64,000 bases of DNA. It comes from Bacillota bacterium (GTDB lineage Bacteria > Bacillota > Dethiobacteria > DTU022 > UBA8154). Under the pieces are notes generated by a model, which was not told where the DNA came from, did no database searches, and worked only from the letters and a program-made list of their open reading frames with translations. Location of the stretch: NCBI GenBank assembly GCA_012798755.1, contig JAAZMP010000009.1:1-64000 (forward strand), written 5' to 3'. The position numbers were made by a program, and so were the translations under genes. Shown here piece by piece: positions 53,212 through 63,270 of the stretch (positions are counted from its first letter, which is position 1; each line of letters starts with the position of its first letter).

Positions 53212-53904
53212 TTAATTAAAGCGCTGTACTGCCTTAAGCAAAAATTCCAGCAGAAAAAAGCGGTATGAGGGTTCTTTAGAGCTATCTTTATCTGTTTTCT
53301 GTTTAGCCATTTCCTTTTTTTCTTCCGTGGAAAAGCTGGTTTCTTCTTCATCAGGCACCTCTGGGATGACATTAAAACAAAGGGGCGGAAACAACACACA
53401 CCACCAATTTTCACCATTTCCATCACCGATAATTATATACAGCGCCTCATATTTTCCGGGCGGAAAAAATTTACCTCCGTAGAAGCGTGCCGGGAAAGTG
53501 CTTTTTTCCAGCAAAACCTTCACATCTTCCGCAACACCTTTTTCTTTGAGAGTATTGCGGACCATGGCCTCCAGATTTTTTTGATCTTTGGAAAGCATCC
53601 CTTTAAGTTCTTGTTTATTGCAGCAACCGTTCCAGCGCGAACCATATAAGCATATCGTTTTTTGGGCCAGGTGGTTTTTAACTTCGATATCTTCAGGTCT
53701 GTTGCTATGAGCCTTGACGTGAAAACGAATAATGTTTTCCGGAGAAACCACCTCATATTGTTCGCCCAGCATCAAGTCCAAAGGCCCCGGCTTTCCCCAT
53801 AAATCAGATCCAGCAAGTAAAAACAGCCAGACGGAACAAATGTAACAAAATAAGCAGAGCAGTGCCCTAATCCTTTTAGTGGTACTATTATTTGCAGATT
53901 TCAT
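53212..53904 (-). CDS. spoIIR: stage II sporulation protein R
   Basis: IIRFHVKAHSNRPEDIEVKNHLAQ...PARFYGGKFFPPGKYEALYIIIGDGNGENWWCVLFPPLCF; start trimmed. Confidence 0.94.
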   Translation of the reverse strand: MKSANNSTTKRIRALLCLFCYICSVWLFLLAGSDLWGKPGPLDLMLGEQYEVVSPENIIRFHVKAHSNRPEDIEVKNHLAQKTICLYGSRWNGCCNKQELKGMLSKDQKNLEAMVRNTLKEKGVAEDVKVLLEKSTFPARFYGGKFFPPGKYEALYIIIGDGNGENWWCVLFPPLCFNVIPEVPDEEETSFSTEEKKEMAKQKTDKDSSKEPSYRFFLLEFLLKAVQRFN

Positions 53905-54751
53905 TTTTTTTGGGAGCACCCCCCGGGCCTTGTTTTCCTTCCGCAAGTTGTTCAGTAGCCGAAGCAAGTTGGCCCCGGTAAAATTTGCGGATAAAGCGTA
54001 AAGCCGCCTTCTCAATCCTGGATATCTGCGCCTGGGAAATGCCCACTTTTTGTGCTACTTCTATCTGGGTCCTCCCCTGAAAAAAACGGGCCACAAGGAT
54101 ATACTTCTCCCTGGGGCTTAATTTTTCCAAAGCCTCTTTAAGCGCAATGGTTTCCAGCCATTTTTCGTCTTCGTTCTGTTCATCTTGCAAAAGATCAACT
54201 ATATGCAACGGATCCGTGCTGTCATTAAAAACAGGTTCAAAAAATGAAATTGGCTCCATGCAGGCATTATGGGCCATGACGATCTCCTCCGGCGTAAACC
54301 CTGTTTCTGCAGCAATCTCACTTAAAGTAGGTTCTTTATGATTTTTTTGCAGAAAATTGCTCCTTGCGCCCTGGATCCTTTGGGCCTTTGTCTTTAAGGA
54401 ACGGCTGATATGAATATAGTTATTGTCCCTGAGATAGCGTCTTATTTCTCCAAGAATCATGGGGACAGCATAGGTGGAAAAATTGACTCCCCGTTCCAAT
54501 TGGAAATTATCTATGGCCTTCATCAACCCAATACACCCAATTTGAAAAAGGTCGTCCATGTTTTCGCCGCGATTAGCAAAATTTTTGAGAACGCTTAACA
54601 CTAGCTTTAGGTTGCCGCTGATGAGCTCCTCCCTTACCTCTGTTTCACCTTCTTGCATGCGCCGGAACAGTTCCTTCATTTTTTCCCAAGGTATTGTGGG
54701 GAGCTCATAAGTATTTACACCGCTGACTTTGACTTTTTTATAGTTATACAT
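53888..54751 (-). CDS. sigG: RNA polymerase sporulation sigma factor SigG
   Basis: VKVSGVNTYELPTIPWEKMKELFRRMQ, NRGENMDDLFQIGCIGLMKAIDNF, STYAVPMILGEIRRYLRDN, SQAQISRIEK. Confidence 0.94.
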   Translation of the reverse strand: MYNYKKVKVSGVNTYELPTIPWEKMKELFRRMQEGETEVREELISGNLKLVLSVLKNFANRGENMDDLFQIGCIGLMKAIDNFQLERGVNFSTYAVPMILGEIRRYLRDNNYIHISRSLKTKAQRIQGARSNFLQKNHKEPTLSEIAAETGFTPEEIVMAHNACMEPISFFEPVFNDSTDPLHIVDLLQDEQNEDEKWLETIALKEALEKLSPREKYILVARFFQGRTQIEVAQKVGISQAQISRIEKAALRFIRKFYRGQLASATEQLAEGKQGPGGAPKKNEICK

Positions 54752-54853
54752 AAGTCCTTTCCCCCTGAAAATGTGTCTTTCCTATAGTATGAGCTATATT
54801 TCCATTTTTTAGACATTACGGCGGAAAATAATTGGGAATGTAGTATAATGGAG

Positions 54854-55090
54854 GTGATGCAGCATTTTGCTGGAGGCAAAAGCGGGGAAGTTCAGCTTGG
54901 AAAGTTCTACGACTCACTGGGAGCTTGCGATGACCTGCCCGGCCAAATGCCCGTCCATGGGCATAGGCCGGCTGACGGCGTCCGGCCGTCAGGAACATCT
55001 CCAGCCCCCATATCGTCGTGAACTTGCCGCCAAGCCTCACGACCCGTTTTGACTACAGCAAAATGCTGCCTGCACGGATCGGTAGCGGGG
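54854..55090 (+). repeat. ~215-bp palindromic MITE-like repeat, copy 1
   Basis: Ends GCAGCATTTTGCTGGAGGCAAAA ... TTTTGACTACAGCAAAATGCTGC (inverted terminal repeats); core hairpin CTGACGGC-GTCCG-GCCGTCAG. Confidence 0.9.
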
Positions 55091-55163
55091 GGAGGCAAAA
55101 CGGAAATTCTGATGGAGCAGGGTTGTAAGCTGTATTGTATACAGGCAATTACAGCTTCCTAAA

Positions 55164-55381
55164 TGGAGGCAAAAGCGGGAGGTTCAGCTTGGAAAGTTCT
55201 ACGACTCCCTGGAACCTTGCGATGAACTGCCCGGCCAAATGCCCGTCCATGGGCATAGGCCGGCTGACGGCGTCCGGCCGTCAGGAACATCTCCAGCCCC
55301 CATATCGTCGTGAACTTGCCGCCAAGCCTCACAACCCGTTTTGACTACAGCAAAATGCTGCCTGCACGGATCGGTAGCGGG
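55164..55381 (+). repeat. palindromic MITE-like repeat, copy 2 (left tip truncated)
   Basis: Nearly identical to copy 1 from TGGAGGCAAAAGCGGG through CACGGATCGGTAGCGGG. Confidence 0.9.
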
Positions 55382-55423
55382 AAAAAACAAAACGAAAAAC
55401 CCTGATGGAGGGGGTTACCAGGG

Positions 55424-56302
55424 ATGGGTGTCAGCATTGAACAAGTTTTACAGGGGGGCACTTCTTTTTTGAAACAAAAAGGTCTTCGCTTTCCACGCCA
55501 GGAAGCTGAGATATTGTTGGCCTTTCTTCTAGGCAGGGAAAGACCGTATTTATACGCCCATGGGGAAGAAAAAGTTGCCCCGGAACTGGAAAAGACGTAC
55601 AAAAAAATACTGCAGCGCAGAGGCGCAAGAATACCCTTGGCTTATATTACTGGGAAAAAAGAATTTATGGGGCTTGGCTTTTCCGTTAACAAAAATGTGC
55701 TCATCCCTCGTCCAGAGACGGAACACCTCGTAGAGGCTGTAATTGCCTGGGGTAAGAAATTTTATGCACAATCAGAACAAAAAGAAACCCTGAAAATTTT
55801 GGATCTGGGTACCGGCTGCGGAAACATTGCCGTTGCCCTGGCCCATTACCTGCCCTTTTCTTTTGTAACAGGAGTGGATTTAAAAAAAGAAGCCGTGGAA
55901 CTGGCTTGTCAAAACGCCCAAAATGTAGGGGTTAACAAACGCACCCGGTTCCTATGCGGTGATTTCTGGGAACCTCTTGTCCCCGGGGAAGATACATTCA
56001 ATGTCATTGTTTCCAACCCGCCCTACATTCCACGGGAAGAATTATTTACACTTTCCCCTGAAGTACAAAATGAACCCCGCCTGGCCCTGGACGGTGGCCC
56101 CGATGGACTTACGGCCTACAGGCATATATTTGATAATGTACAAAAATTCCTGACCTGTCCGGGGCTTCTGGCGGTGGAAATTGGCGACAAACAAGCTAAA
56201 AACATCTGGGAAATGAGCAGCAGACTTGCATTTTTGCGGAATATCGAAATTATAAAAGATTACGCGGGAATAAGCCGTGTGATCTCAGGCAGTACCATTT
56301 AA
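55424..56302 (+). CDS. prmC: peptide chain release factor N5-glutamine methyltransferase
   Basis: ILDLGTGCGNIAVALA, VSNPPYIPREE (NPPY), GGPDGLTAYRHI. Confidence 0.96.
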   Translation: MGVSIEQVLQGGTSFLKQKGLRFPRQEAEILLAFLLGRERPYLYAHGEEKVAPELEKTYKKILQRRGARIPLAYITGKKEFMGLGFSVNKNVLIPRPETEHLVEAVIAWGKKFYAQSEQKETLKILDLGTGCGNIAVALAHYLPFSFVTGVDLKKEAVELACQNAQNVGVNKRTRFLCGDFWEPLVPGEDTFNVIVSNPPYIPREELFTLSPEVQNEPRLALDGGPDGLTAYRHIFDNVQKFLTCPGLLAVEIGDKQAKNIWEMSSRLAFLRNIEIIKDYAGISRVISGSTI

Positions 56303-56438
56303 AAATCCCCAGAAAAATAGCATGCTGCTTTTTCGGCAACTTGTTAAAAGCTGTGCCTAATGATTGAAACCAGCATCCGTTTTGCCGGGAGGGTAAGATG
56401 TTTATAAGAAAAATTGGTTAAAAATAGGGAGGTACTAC

Positions 56439-57038
56439 ATGGTAGGCAATATTTTGGCCATTTCCTCCAGCCCCCGCAAAAACGGCAACAGCGAACTGTT
56501 GCTGCAGTCATTTAACCGGGGCGTGCAAAAAGGAGGGGAAAATGTTGAGATTGTACGAATCTGCAACCTTGGGTATGGCCCCTGCAAGGCCTGTGATCAG
56601 TGTGCGGCTACCGGAGAATGCATTTTGCAGGATGACATGCGCAGTATTTACCCGCTGGTTGCTTCTGCCAAGGCCATGGTTATCGCTACACCGATTTATT
56701 TTGGCAGCCTGTCTGCGCAGCTAAAAATGTTTATTGATCGTTTTCAATGCTGGTGGTATGCTAAATACAGGCTGGGTAAACCCCAGGTAAAACCTGGAGA
56801 AGAAAGACCGGGTTTTTTTATTTCCGTGGGTGCTTTAAAAAATGAGGAACATGCAAAAAATGCTTTATCAATAGCTAAAATTTATTTTCGATCCATTAAT
56901 TATCGCTATGCCGGTTCCCTTTGCTGCTCCGGCATAGATGAAAAAGCTGCGGTTAAGAAGCATCCGGACCAATTACAAAATGCTTATATCGCCGGCCGGA
57001 ATTTTGCCGAAACCATAAAACAGGCCGGAACATCATAA
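56439..57038 (+). CDS. flavodoxin-fold NAD(P)H-dependent reductase / iron-sulfur flavoprotein family
   Basis: ILAISSSPRKNGNSELLLQSF, CKACDQCAATGECILQDDM, ATPIYFGSLSAQLKMFIDR. Confidence 0.93.
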   Translation: MVGNILAISSSPRKNGNSELLLQSFNRGVQKGGENVEIVRICNLGYGPCKACDQCAATGECILQDDMRSIYPLVASAKAMVIATPIYFGSLSAQLKMFIDRFQCWWYAKYRLGKPQVKPGEERPGFFISVGALKNEEHAKNALSIAKIYFRSINYRYAGSLCCSGIDEKAAVKKHPDQLQNAYIAGRNFAETIKQAGTS

Positions 57039-57111
57039 AAGTTGCAAACAAACCTTGTTTTCCAAAGAACTGCTCCCGGCATTGTGGAATTATTAATGGC
57101 TTTTGTTCCGG

Positions 57112-57531
57112 CTAAGATAAAAATTTTCCGGTGGAGGTTATAGTTAATTTTCCGTGTTTTACACCCTTAACACTGATGATATGTTCCGCCAGTTCGTGCA
57201 CCTCTTTTGCTGTTCCCTTTACAGCCAACACTTCCAAACAGTTTTCGTGATCAAGGTGCACGTGCATTGTGGAAAGGATTAAATCATGGCAATCATGCTG
57301 CAGCTCCAGCAATACTTCGCTTAACCCCCTGACGTGGTGGTCATAGACAAGCGTTACCGTTCCGGCCACTTCTTGATCATCTCTTTCCCACTGCATTTCT
57401 ACCAGTTCATTGCGAATTAAATCGCGGATTGCCTCTGAGCGGTTTTGATATCCTTTTTGTGCAATAAGTTTATCAAATGCTTCCAGCAGGCCTTCGCTGA
57501 TGGAAACCCCAAAGCGAACCAATTGCGACAT
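57112..57531 (-). CDS. nikR: nickel-responsive regulator NikR
   Basis: RHH N-terminus [35 protein letters not shown]; metal site [28 protein letters not shown]. Confidence 0.95.
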   Translation of the reverse strand: MSQLVRFGVSISEGLLEAFDKLIAQKGYQNRSEAIRDLIRNELVEMQWERDDQEVAGTVTLVYDHHVRGLSEVLLELQHDCHDLILSTMHVHLDHENCLEVLAVKGTAKEVHELAEHIISVKGVKHGKLTITSTGKFLS

Positions 57532-57548
57532 ATAATCCCTCCTTCAAG

Positions 57549-57807
57549 TAGAACTTCCCAAGCTGAACCCCCTCGCTACCGATCCGTGCAGGCAGCATTT
57601 TGCTGTAGGCAAAACGGGTTGTGAGGCTTGGAAGCAAGTTCACGACGATATGGGGGCTGGAGATGTCCCTGACGGCCGGACGCCGTCAGCCGGCCTATGC
57701 CCATGGACGGGCATTTGGCCGGGCAGGTCATCGCAAGCTCCCAGGGAGTCGTAGAACTTCCCAAGCTGAACCTCCCGCTTTTGCCTCCAGCAAAATGCTG
57801 CATCACC
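57549..57807 (-). repeat. palindromic MITE-like repeat, copy 3 (inverted) plus fragment of a second unit
   Basis: Reverse complement matches copies 1/2; the GTTCAGCTTGGGAAGTTCTAC segment recurs at 57549-57569. Confidence 0.9.
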
Positions 57808-57813
57808 CCAGGT

Positions 57814-58881
57814 CTATTTAGCCGCCTTAAGCTGCTCAGCCCGGTCAAAAGTTACCAAGGCTTCAATAACCTGATCCAATTCCCCATCCAAAACTTGATC
57901 CAGCTTATGCAGTGTTAAATTGATCCGGTGATCGGTAACCCTGTTTTGCGGAAAATTGTACGTGCGGATACGCTCGCTGCGATCACCGGATCCGATCTGG
58001 CTGCGCCTCTTTTGTGCCTGTTCCTCTTGTTGCTCCGAAGTAATTTTATCCAGAAGCCGTGCCCGGAGAACCCTCATTGCTTTTTCCCGGTTTTTCAACT
58101 GGGATTTTTCGTCTTGGCAGGAAACGACAGTATTTGACGGAACATGCGTAACACGTACAGCTGACTGTGTAGTGTTGACACTTTGTCCCCCGGGCCCCGT
58201 GGAACAAAAAGTATCTATCCTTAAATCTTGGGGATTGATCTTCAGTTCTATCTCATCGGCCTCCGGCAAAACAGCCACCGTGGCAGCCGATGTATGGATC
58301 CGCCCGCTCGACTCGGTGGTAGGAATCCTTTGCACGCGGTGTACCCCTTTTTCAAATTTCAACTGGCTGTAGGCGCCGCGGCCTTTCACGGAAAATACTA
58401 TCTCCTTAAAACCTCCGATATCCGTAGGGCTGGAACTTAAAATTTCCGTACCCCATTGTTTCTTTTCTGCATAACGCAGGTACATGCGCAACAAATCAGA
58501 GGCAAAAAGTGCCGCTTCGTCCCCGCCGGTTCCGGCCCGAAGTTCTATAATCACATCTTTTTCATCATTGGGATCTTTTGGTATCAGCAGTACTTTTAAA
58601 TTTTCTTCCAGTTGTTCTTTGCGGGAATCTAAACCGGCAATTTCTTCTTTGAGGAAAAGGATCATTTCTTCTTCCGGTTTTTCCCGCAGCATTTCTTTCG
58701 CGTCCATGATTTCTTTCTCTATTTTTTGTAGTTCGCGAAAATTTTCTATGATTTCCATGAGATCAGCATGTTCTCGGGTATATTTCAGCCATTGTTGCTG
58801 ATCCTTGATTATCTCCGGATCGCTTAAATTTTCCTCCAGAAACAGGAAATGCTCCTCTAACGCTTTTAGTTTTTCCCTCAT
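57814..58881 (-). CDS. prfA: peptide chain release factor 1
   Basis: [42 protein letters not shown] (GGQ); start trimmed. Confidence 0.98.
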   Translation of the reverse strand: MREKLKALEEHFLFLEENLSDPEIIKDQQQWLKYTREHADLMEIIENFRELQKIEKEIMDAKEMLREKPEEEMILFLKEEIAGLDSRKEQLEENLKVLLIPKDPNDEKDVIIELRAGTGGDEAALFASDLLRMYLRYAEKKQWGTEILSSSPTDIGGFKEIVFSVKGRGAYSQLKFEKGVHRVQRIPTTESSGRIHTSAATVAVLPEADEIELKINPQDLRIDTFCSTGPGGQSVNTTQSAVRVTHVPSNTVVSCQDEKSQLKNREKAMRVLRARLLDKITSEQQEEQAQKRRSQIGSGDRSERIRTYNFPQNRVTDHRINLTLHKLDQVLDGELDQVIEALVTFDRAEQLKAAK

Positions 58882-58912
58882 CTTTTTGTAAAACCTCCAG
58901 ATATTGGCTCTT

Positions 58913-59812
58913 CTAGGAATATGATCGGCCGGGATCCGGCACTTCTTCGGGTAAAACTGCTTGCAAGGCTGAAAGAGCAACCTCTACCTGATCATCAGTT
59001 GGTTTTTGGGTCGTCAACAGCTGCAACCATAGACCCGGCTGTGAAAGAATTCTGGTAAACAAATTGTCTTTCGTACCGGCCAGCCTGATAGCTTCGTAGG
59101 AAAGCCCCGCAACCAATGGCAACAGCAAGAGCCTGATCACAATTCGCTGCCATAGCCCGGGCCAACCAAATAAAGAAAAAAGTAGAATACTGGTGACCAT
59201 AACAATCAGTAAAAAGCTGGTGCCACAACGCCGGTGCAGAGTACTGCAATCATGGGTGTTTTCCACTGTTAAAGGGCGGCCGGCTTCAAAACAGGCAATG
59301 GCCTTATGTTCGGCACCATGATACTGAAAAACGCGCCTGATCTCTTTCCAACGGGATATTGCAAAAATGTAGCTGAGGAAAATAACCATCCGCAGCAGGC
59401 CTTCGGCAAGGTTAAGCAAAAGTGGCATTTCCAAGCCCTGTTTTAAAAATTTCATCAGCACGGTAGGCAATAGCATAAAAAGACCTATCCCTGCCGCCAG
59501 GGAAATTACCAGGGTCAGGGGCAGCTCCCAACCTCCCAGCTCTTCCTCTTCATCTTCCAAAACTTGTTCAGCGGATAAAGTCAAAGATTGGTACCCAAGG
59601 ATCAGGGCCTCCACAAAGGCAACAACACCTCTTAAAAGAGGCCATTTTAAAAAAGGGTATTTTTCACCGATAGACCGAAAATGTTTTTTATGCACGGATA
59701 TGGTCCCTTTATCTTGGCGCAAGGCAATGGCAACAGCACTTTTGTTGCGCATCATCACACCTTCTATTACTGCCTGGCCACCAACAGTGAAATTTTCTCT
59801 GCCCATCAACAC
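58913..59812 (-). CDS. DUF1385 family membrane protein
   Basis: [48 protein letters not shown]. Confidence 0.95.
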   Translation of the reverse strand: MLMGRENFTVGGQAVIEGVMMRNKSAVAIALRQDKGTISVHKKHFRSIGEKYPFLKWPLLRGVVAFVEALILGYQSLTLSAEQVLEDEEEELGGWELPLTLVISLAAGIGLFMLLPTVLMKFLKQGLEMPLLLNLAEGLLRMVIFLSYIFAISRWKEIRRVFQYHGAEHKAIACFEAGRPLTVENTHDCSTLHRRCGTSFLLIVMVTSILLFSLFGWPGLWQRIVIRLLLLPLVAGLSYEAIRLAGTKDNLFTRILSQPGLWLQLLTTQKPTDDQVEVALSALQAVLPEEVPDPGRSYS

Positions 59813-59890
59813 ACCTGCTCTCTAATTAATGAGCAATTAAGCCCCTTGGCAGATAACCCCACGGCTGAAGCAGATGGGATCCTGCATTTT

Positions 59891-59925
59891 TTTAAAAAAG
59901 CAGGGCCTTTTTTAAGAGCCCTGCC
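59891..59925 (-). terminator. intrinsic terminator after rpmE
   Basis: Minus strand GCAGGGCTCTTAAAAAAGGCCCTGCTTTTTT. Confidence 0.85.
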
Positions 59926-59940
59926 CCCGATATGTCATTT

Positions 59941-60138
59941 CTATAGGCCATATTTGCGTTTAAACCGCTCTACGCGGCCCCCGGAATCCACAAATTTTTG
60001 TTTTCCTGTAAAAAATGGATGACAATTAGAGCAAATTTCCACCCTCATTTCTTTTTTGGTGGATCTTACCTCATATTTAGAACCGCAGGCGCAGGTAATT
60101 ACACTTTTTACATATTCCGGGTGTATTCCTTTTTTCAT
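59941..60138 (-). CDS. rpmE: 50S ribosomal protein L31 (Zn-binding form)
   Basis: MKKGIHPEY...[46 protein letters not shown]. Confidence 0.98.
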   Translation of the reverse strand: MKKGIHPEYVKSVITCACGSKYEVRSTKKEMRVEICSNCHPFFTGKQKFVDSGGRVERFKRKYGL

Positions 60139-60472
60139 TTGAAGCTCACCTCTTTTCTTAAATCCGCCGCCCTGTAAAAACCAAAAACTTGTGCGGCGGA
60201 TTTAATAATAACACAAAAAGGGGTCCTTTTGCAATATAAAAAGGCCCCCTGGAAAGATAGTGGCGATATTTTTGCAAAGCACTGCTACTCAAAGCAAATA
60301 TATACAGGGCACGGGAAACGGCAGGTGCGCCGGGGATCATAGCATGAAAGACGACAGCTGCAGAAAAACACGGAATAACAGGCGCCATGACTTAGGATGA
60401 TAACAGCTTTAAAGGCATCCGGCGCAGCAAACTTTTTTCAGCTTTTTTAATTTGGTTGATGCATAACAAAGA

Positions 60473-61495
60473 TCACAAAGTTGGCAGAAAAAGCAGGGGA
60501 TCAAGTGGCCGTTCATTGTAGATAATCTCCAAGTGAAGATGCGGCCCCGTAGCATTTCCCGATTCCCCGATTTGGGCTATCGGCTGCCCGGCGGAAACTT
60601 TTTCGTTCTTCCCGGCCAGAAGACGTGAGTTGTGGGCATAAAGCGTACTCCAGCCCCGCCCGTGGTTAATAATAAGTACAAGGCCGTAACCTTGCTTGAT
60701 TCCGTTAAAAATAACAACCCCTGAAGCTGCGGCCCTGACATTGCTTCCATGGGGGGCAGCAATATCAAGCCCCTGGTGAAATTTACCGTTGCGCCAACCA
60801 AAACGTGAGGTTATTTCTCCTTTAAGCGGCCATTTAAACTGGGGGCTGTTGTTGATAACCTGTGTAGAGACGCTTCTTACTATGTTTCGCGAAGCAATAA
60901 GTCTATCTCGTACTGCTTTTTTTTCCTCCGGGGGTATTGTAGCCCCTGGAACGACTATTTTCTTACCTATTGCAAACCTTGCAGAATCCGGCAAAAGATT
61001 AAAAGCAGAGAGGGCCTGCGGCTCGATTTTGTAACAGGCCGCTATAGAATTGACCGTATCCCCTTCACATATTTTGTGCAACGTACCCTCAATGGTAAGA
61101 ATGTCAAGTGTTTGACCGGGAAAGATCAGGTGAGGGTTGGAAAGTTCATTCCAATACAGAATTGAAGCGACATCTATTTGGTAAAAAGCTGCTATTTGCG
61201 TTAAATTGTCACCTTTTTGGACTACATGGCGGATCAAGGCCTTTTTCAAGGTTTCTTCCCTTTTAAGCCTCTCCTGTTCAGCCCTGTTTTGCTCGATCCT
61301 GGCCCGGTAACTTTCCAGCTGCCTATAATAAGATGGTTTTGCGGAATTTTTCGGAACGATCATAGCTTGTGTTTTAGGGGGAAACACAAGAAACATGCTT
61401 ATTCCAATTGCCGCTCCCATTACTATTTTACAGGCATATGGTTTCAAAAAAGAGAAAACCTTTCTGCCGGAAAAATTGGAGAGTGGACAAAGCAT
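60473..61495 (-). CDS. LysM x2 + M23 peptidase
   Basis: Two LysM; FGWRNGKFHQGLDIAAPHGSNVRAAASGVV, YAHNSRLLAGKNEKVSAGQPIAQIGESGNATGPHLHLEI. Confidence 0.95.
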   Translation of the reverse strand: MLCPLSNFSGRKVFSFLKPYACKIVMGAAIGISMFLVFPPKTQAMIVPKNSAKPSYYRQLESYRARIEQNRAEQERLKREETLKKALIRHVVQKGDNLTQIAAFYQIDVASILYWNELSNPHLIFPGQTLDILTIEGTLHKICEGDTVNSIAACYKIEPQALSAFNLLPDSARFAIGKKIVVPGATIPPEEKKAVRDRLIASRNIVRSVSTQVINNSPQFKWPLKGEITSRFGWRNGKFHQGLDIAAPHGSNVRAAASGVVIFNGIKQGYGLVLIINHGRGWSTLYAHNSRLLAGKNEKVSAGQPIAQIGESGNATGPHLHLEIIYNERPLDPLLFLPTL

Positions 61496-61599
61496 TCGTA
61501 TCGGCCTCCCTAATATGCACTGCTGTTATTCTTTGTTATTCTTTACTGTGAAATAACAAAATATTCACTGCTGTGCAAAATGCAGGGAGATTTTGGTGC

Positions 61600-62850
61600 T
61601 TACAGATTGTGAAGATTGGAAAGGAAGGAGGCATTATTTTTGGTTTTCTTTAACCGTTCCACCAGTGCTTCCAAAAAGTCTGAGGAGGAAGTGGTATCCA
61701 TAGAACGCCGCAAGGCCCACATCAATTCAATGGTATCGCCATCCAGCATGAGCTCTTCGCGCCTGGTTCCGGAACGAAGTATATCAAAAGCCGGGAAATA
61801 CCGGCGATCAGCCAACTTACGATCCAGGTGCAGTTCCATATTGCCGGTTCCTTTAAATTCTTCAAAAATAACATCATCCATGCGACTGCCTGTTTCAACC
61901 AAAGCAGTAGCAATAATTGTTAGGCTGCCTCCTTCTTCAATATTGCGTGCAGCACCAAAAAAACGTTTAGGTTTATAAAACGCTGCGGGATCAATCCCGC
62001 CCGAAAGGGTCCTGCCACTGGGCGGAATAACCAAGTTATAGGCTCTGGTAAGCCTGGTAATGCTGTCCAAAAGAATGGCAACATCGCGCCCTTGTTCCAC
62101 CAAGCGTTGGGCTCTTTCCAGGACCAGTTCGGCCAAGCGGATATGGTTCTCCGGCCTTTCATCAAAGGTGGAACTTAAGACCTCCCCCCGAACCGAGCGG
62201 CGCATATCGGTTACTTCCTCCGGCCTTTCATCGATTAAAAGAACGATAAGTGCCATTTCAGGATGATTTACAGTTATACTATTGGCAATTTTTTTCAACA
62301 GGATTGTTTTTCCGGCCTTAGGAGGAGATACAATCATACCGCGCTGTCCTTTTCCGATGGGGATAAGCAGATCTATGATCCGTGTAGAGTAATCATCCGG
62401 GGAATTTTCTAGAATGAGCTGTTCCTTGGGGTGTATGGGGGTAAGCTCTGCAAACAACGGCCGGCTGGAGGCTTTTTCCGGATCTTCGCCATTAACCGCC
62501 GCTACATGTAAAATAGCAAAGTACCGTTCATTTTCTTTGGGAGGCCGTACCTTCCCGGAGACCAAATCCCCCGTACGCAGGCCAAAACGCCTGATCTGGG
62601 ATGCGGAAATATAAATATCATCCTCATGAGGGAGATAGTTTACCTGTCGCAGAAAACCATAGCCATCCGACATGATTTCCAAAACTCCCTCATTAAAAAT
62701 AAGGCCTTCAGATTCTGTTTCCTGCTTTAGAATAGCAAAAATTAAATCCTTTTTTTTCATCGTGCTCGCCGCTTCAACTTCAGTTTCGTCGGCTATGCGG
62801 TGCAATTCTTCCAGATTCATTGCTTCCATTTCGCTTAAATGCATAAACAT
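61600..62850 (-). CDS. rho: transcription termination factor Rho
   Basis: [53 protein letters not shown]. Confidence 0.98.
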   Translation of the reverse strand: MFMHLSEMEAMNLEELHRIADETEVEAASTMKKKDLIFAILKQETESEGLIFNEGVLEIMSDGYGFLRQVNYLPHEDDIYISASQIRRFGLRTGDLVSGKVRPPKENERYFAILHVAAVNGEDPEKASSRPLFAELTPIHPKEQLILENSPDDYSTRIIDLLIPIGKGQRGMIVSPPKAGKTILLKKIANSITVNHPEMALIVLLIDERPEEVTDMRRSVRGEVLSSTFDERPENHIRLAELVLERAQRLVEQGRDVAILLDSITRLTRAYNLVIPPSGRTLSGGIDPAAFYKPKRFFGAARNIEEGGSLTIIATALVETGSRMDDVIFEEFKGTGNMELHLDRKLADRRYFPAFDILRSGTRREELMLDGDTIELMWALRRSMDTTSSSDFLEALVERLKKTKNNASFLSNLHNL

Positions 62851-63270
62851 CTCTCACTTTCTATCTTATTGATATGTTAAAAAGGGGAAACTTGCACCCG
62901 GCCAATTTTTTCAGTAAAACGGGAAGGTAGTCCCATGTAAATTTTACTTAAAAACGGCTGGCTGAATAACTAAATTGTACTGAAACATACCAGTACAAAG
63001 GGCATATGATGATTATATAAGGCTGACTATCAGTTTCAGGGTGGAGGAAAAATTTGTTCAAATGGGGAACATCAAAGTGGAAAACAGCGGTATAATCCGC
63101 AATGATCGGTTATGGCCTGTTCCGTAAAAACAAAACATGAAACCTTTTTTGCAAAGTACATCGGCAATAATTGTTCCTGATGTATTATACCCTATATTTT
63201 GTCAGCACATAAATTTTCGGCGTATGTGCCGCTGCCTTTAAGTAAATGGCAAGGCAAGATAAATGAATTT

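Noticed and set aside
54816-55344. Overlapping 60-75 aa ORFs on both strands of the palindromic repeat (e.g. ...AKCPSMGIGRLTASGRQ...)
   Set aside because: They recur only because the repeat recurs, exist on both strands, and the element's palindromic structure explains its conservation; no convincing RBS or homology.
62870-63260. Non-coding RNA candidate between glpX and rho
   Set aside because: No recognised RNA motif or strong hairpin seen by eye; insufficient support.
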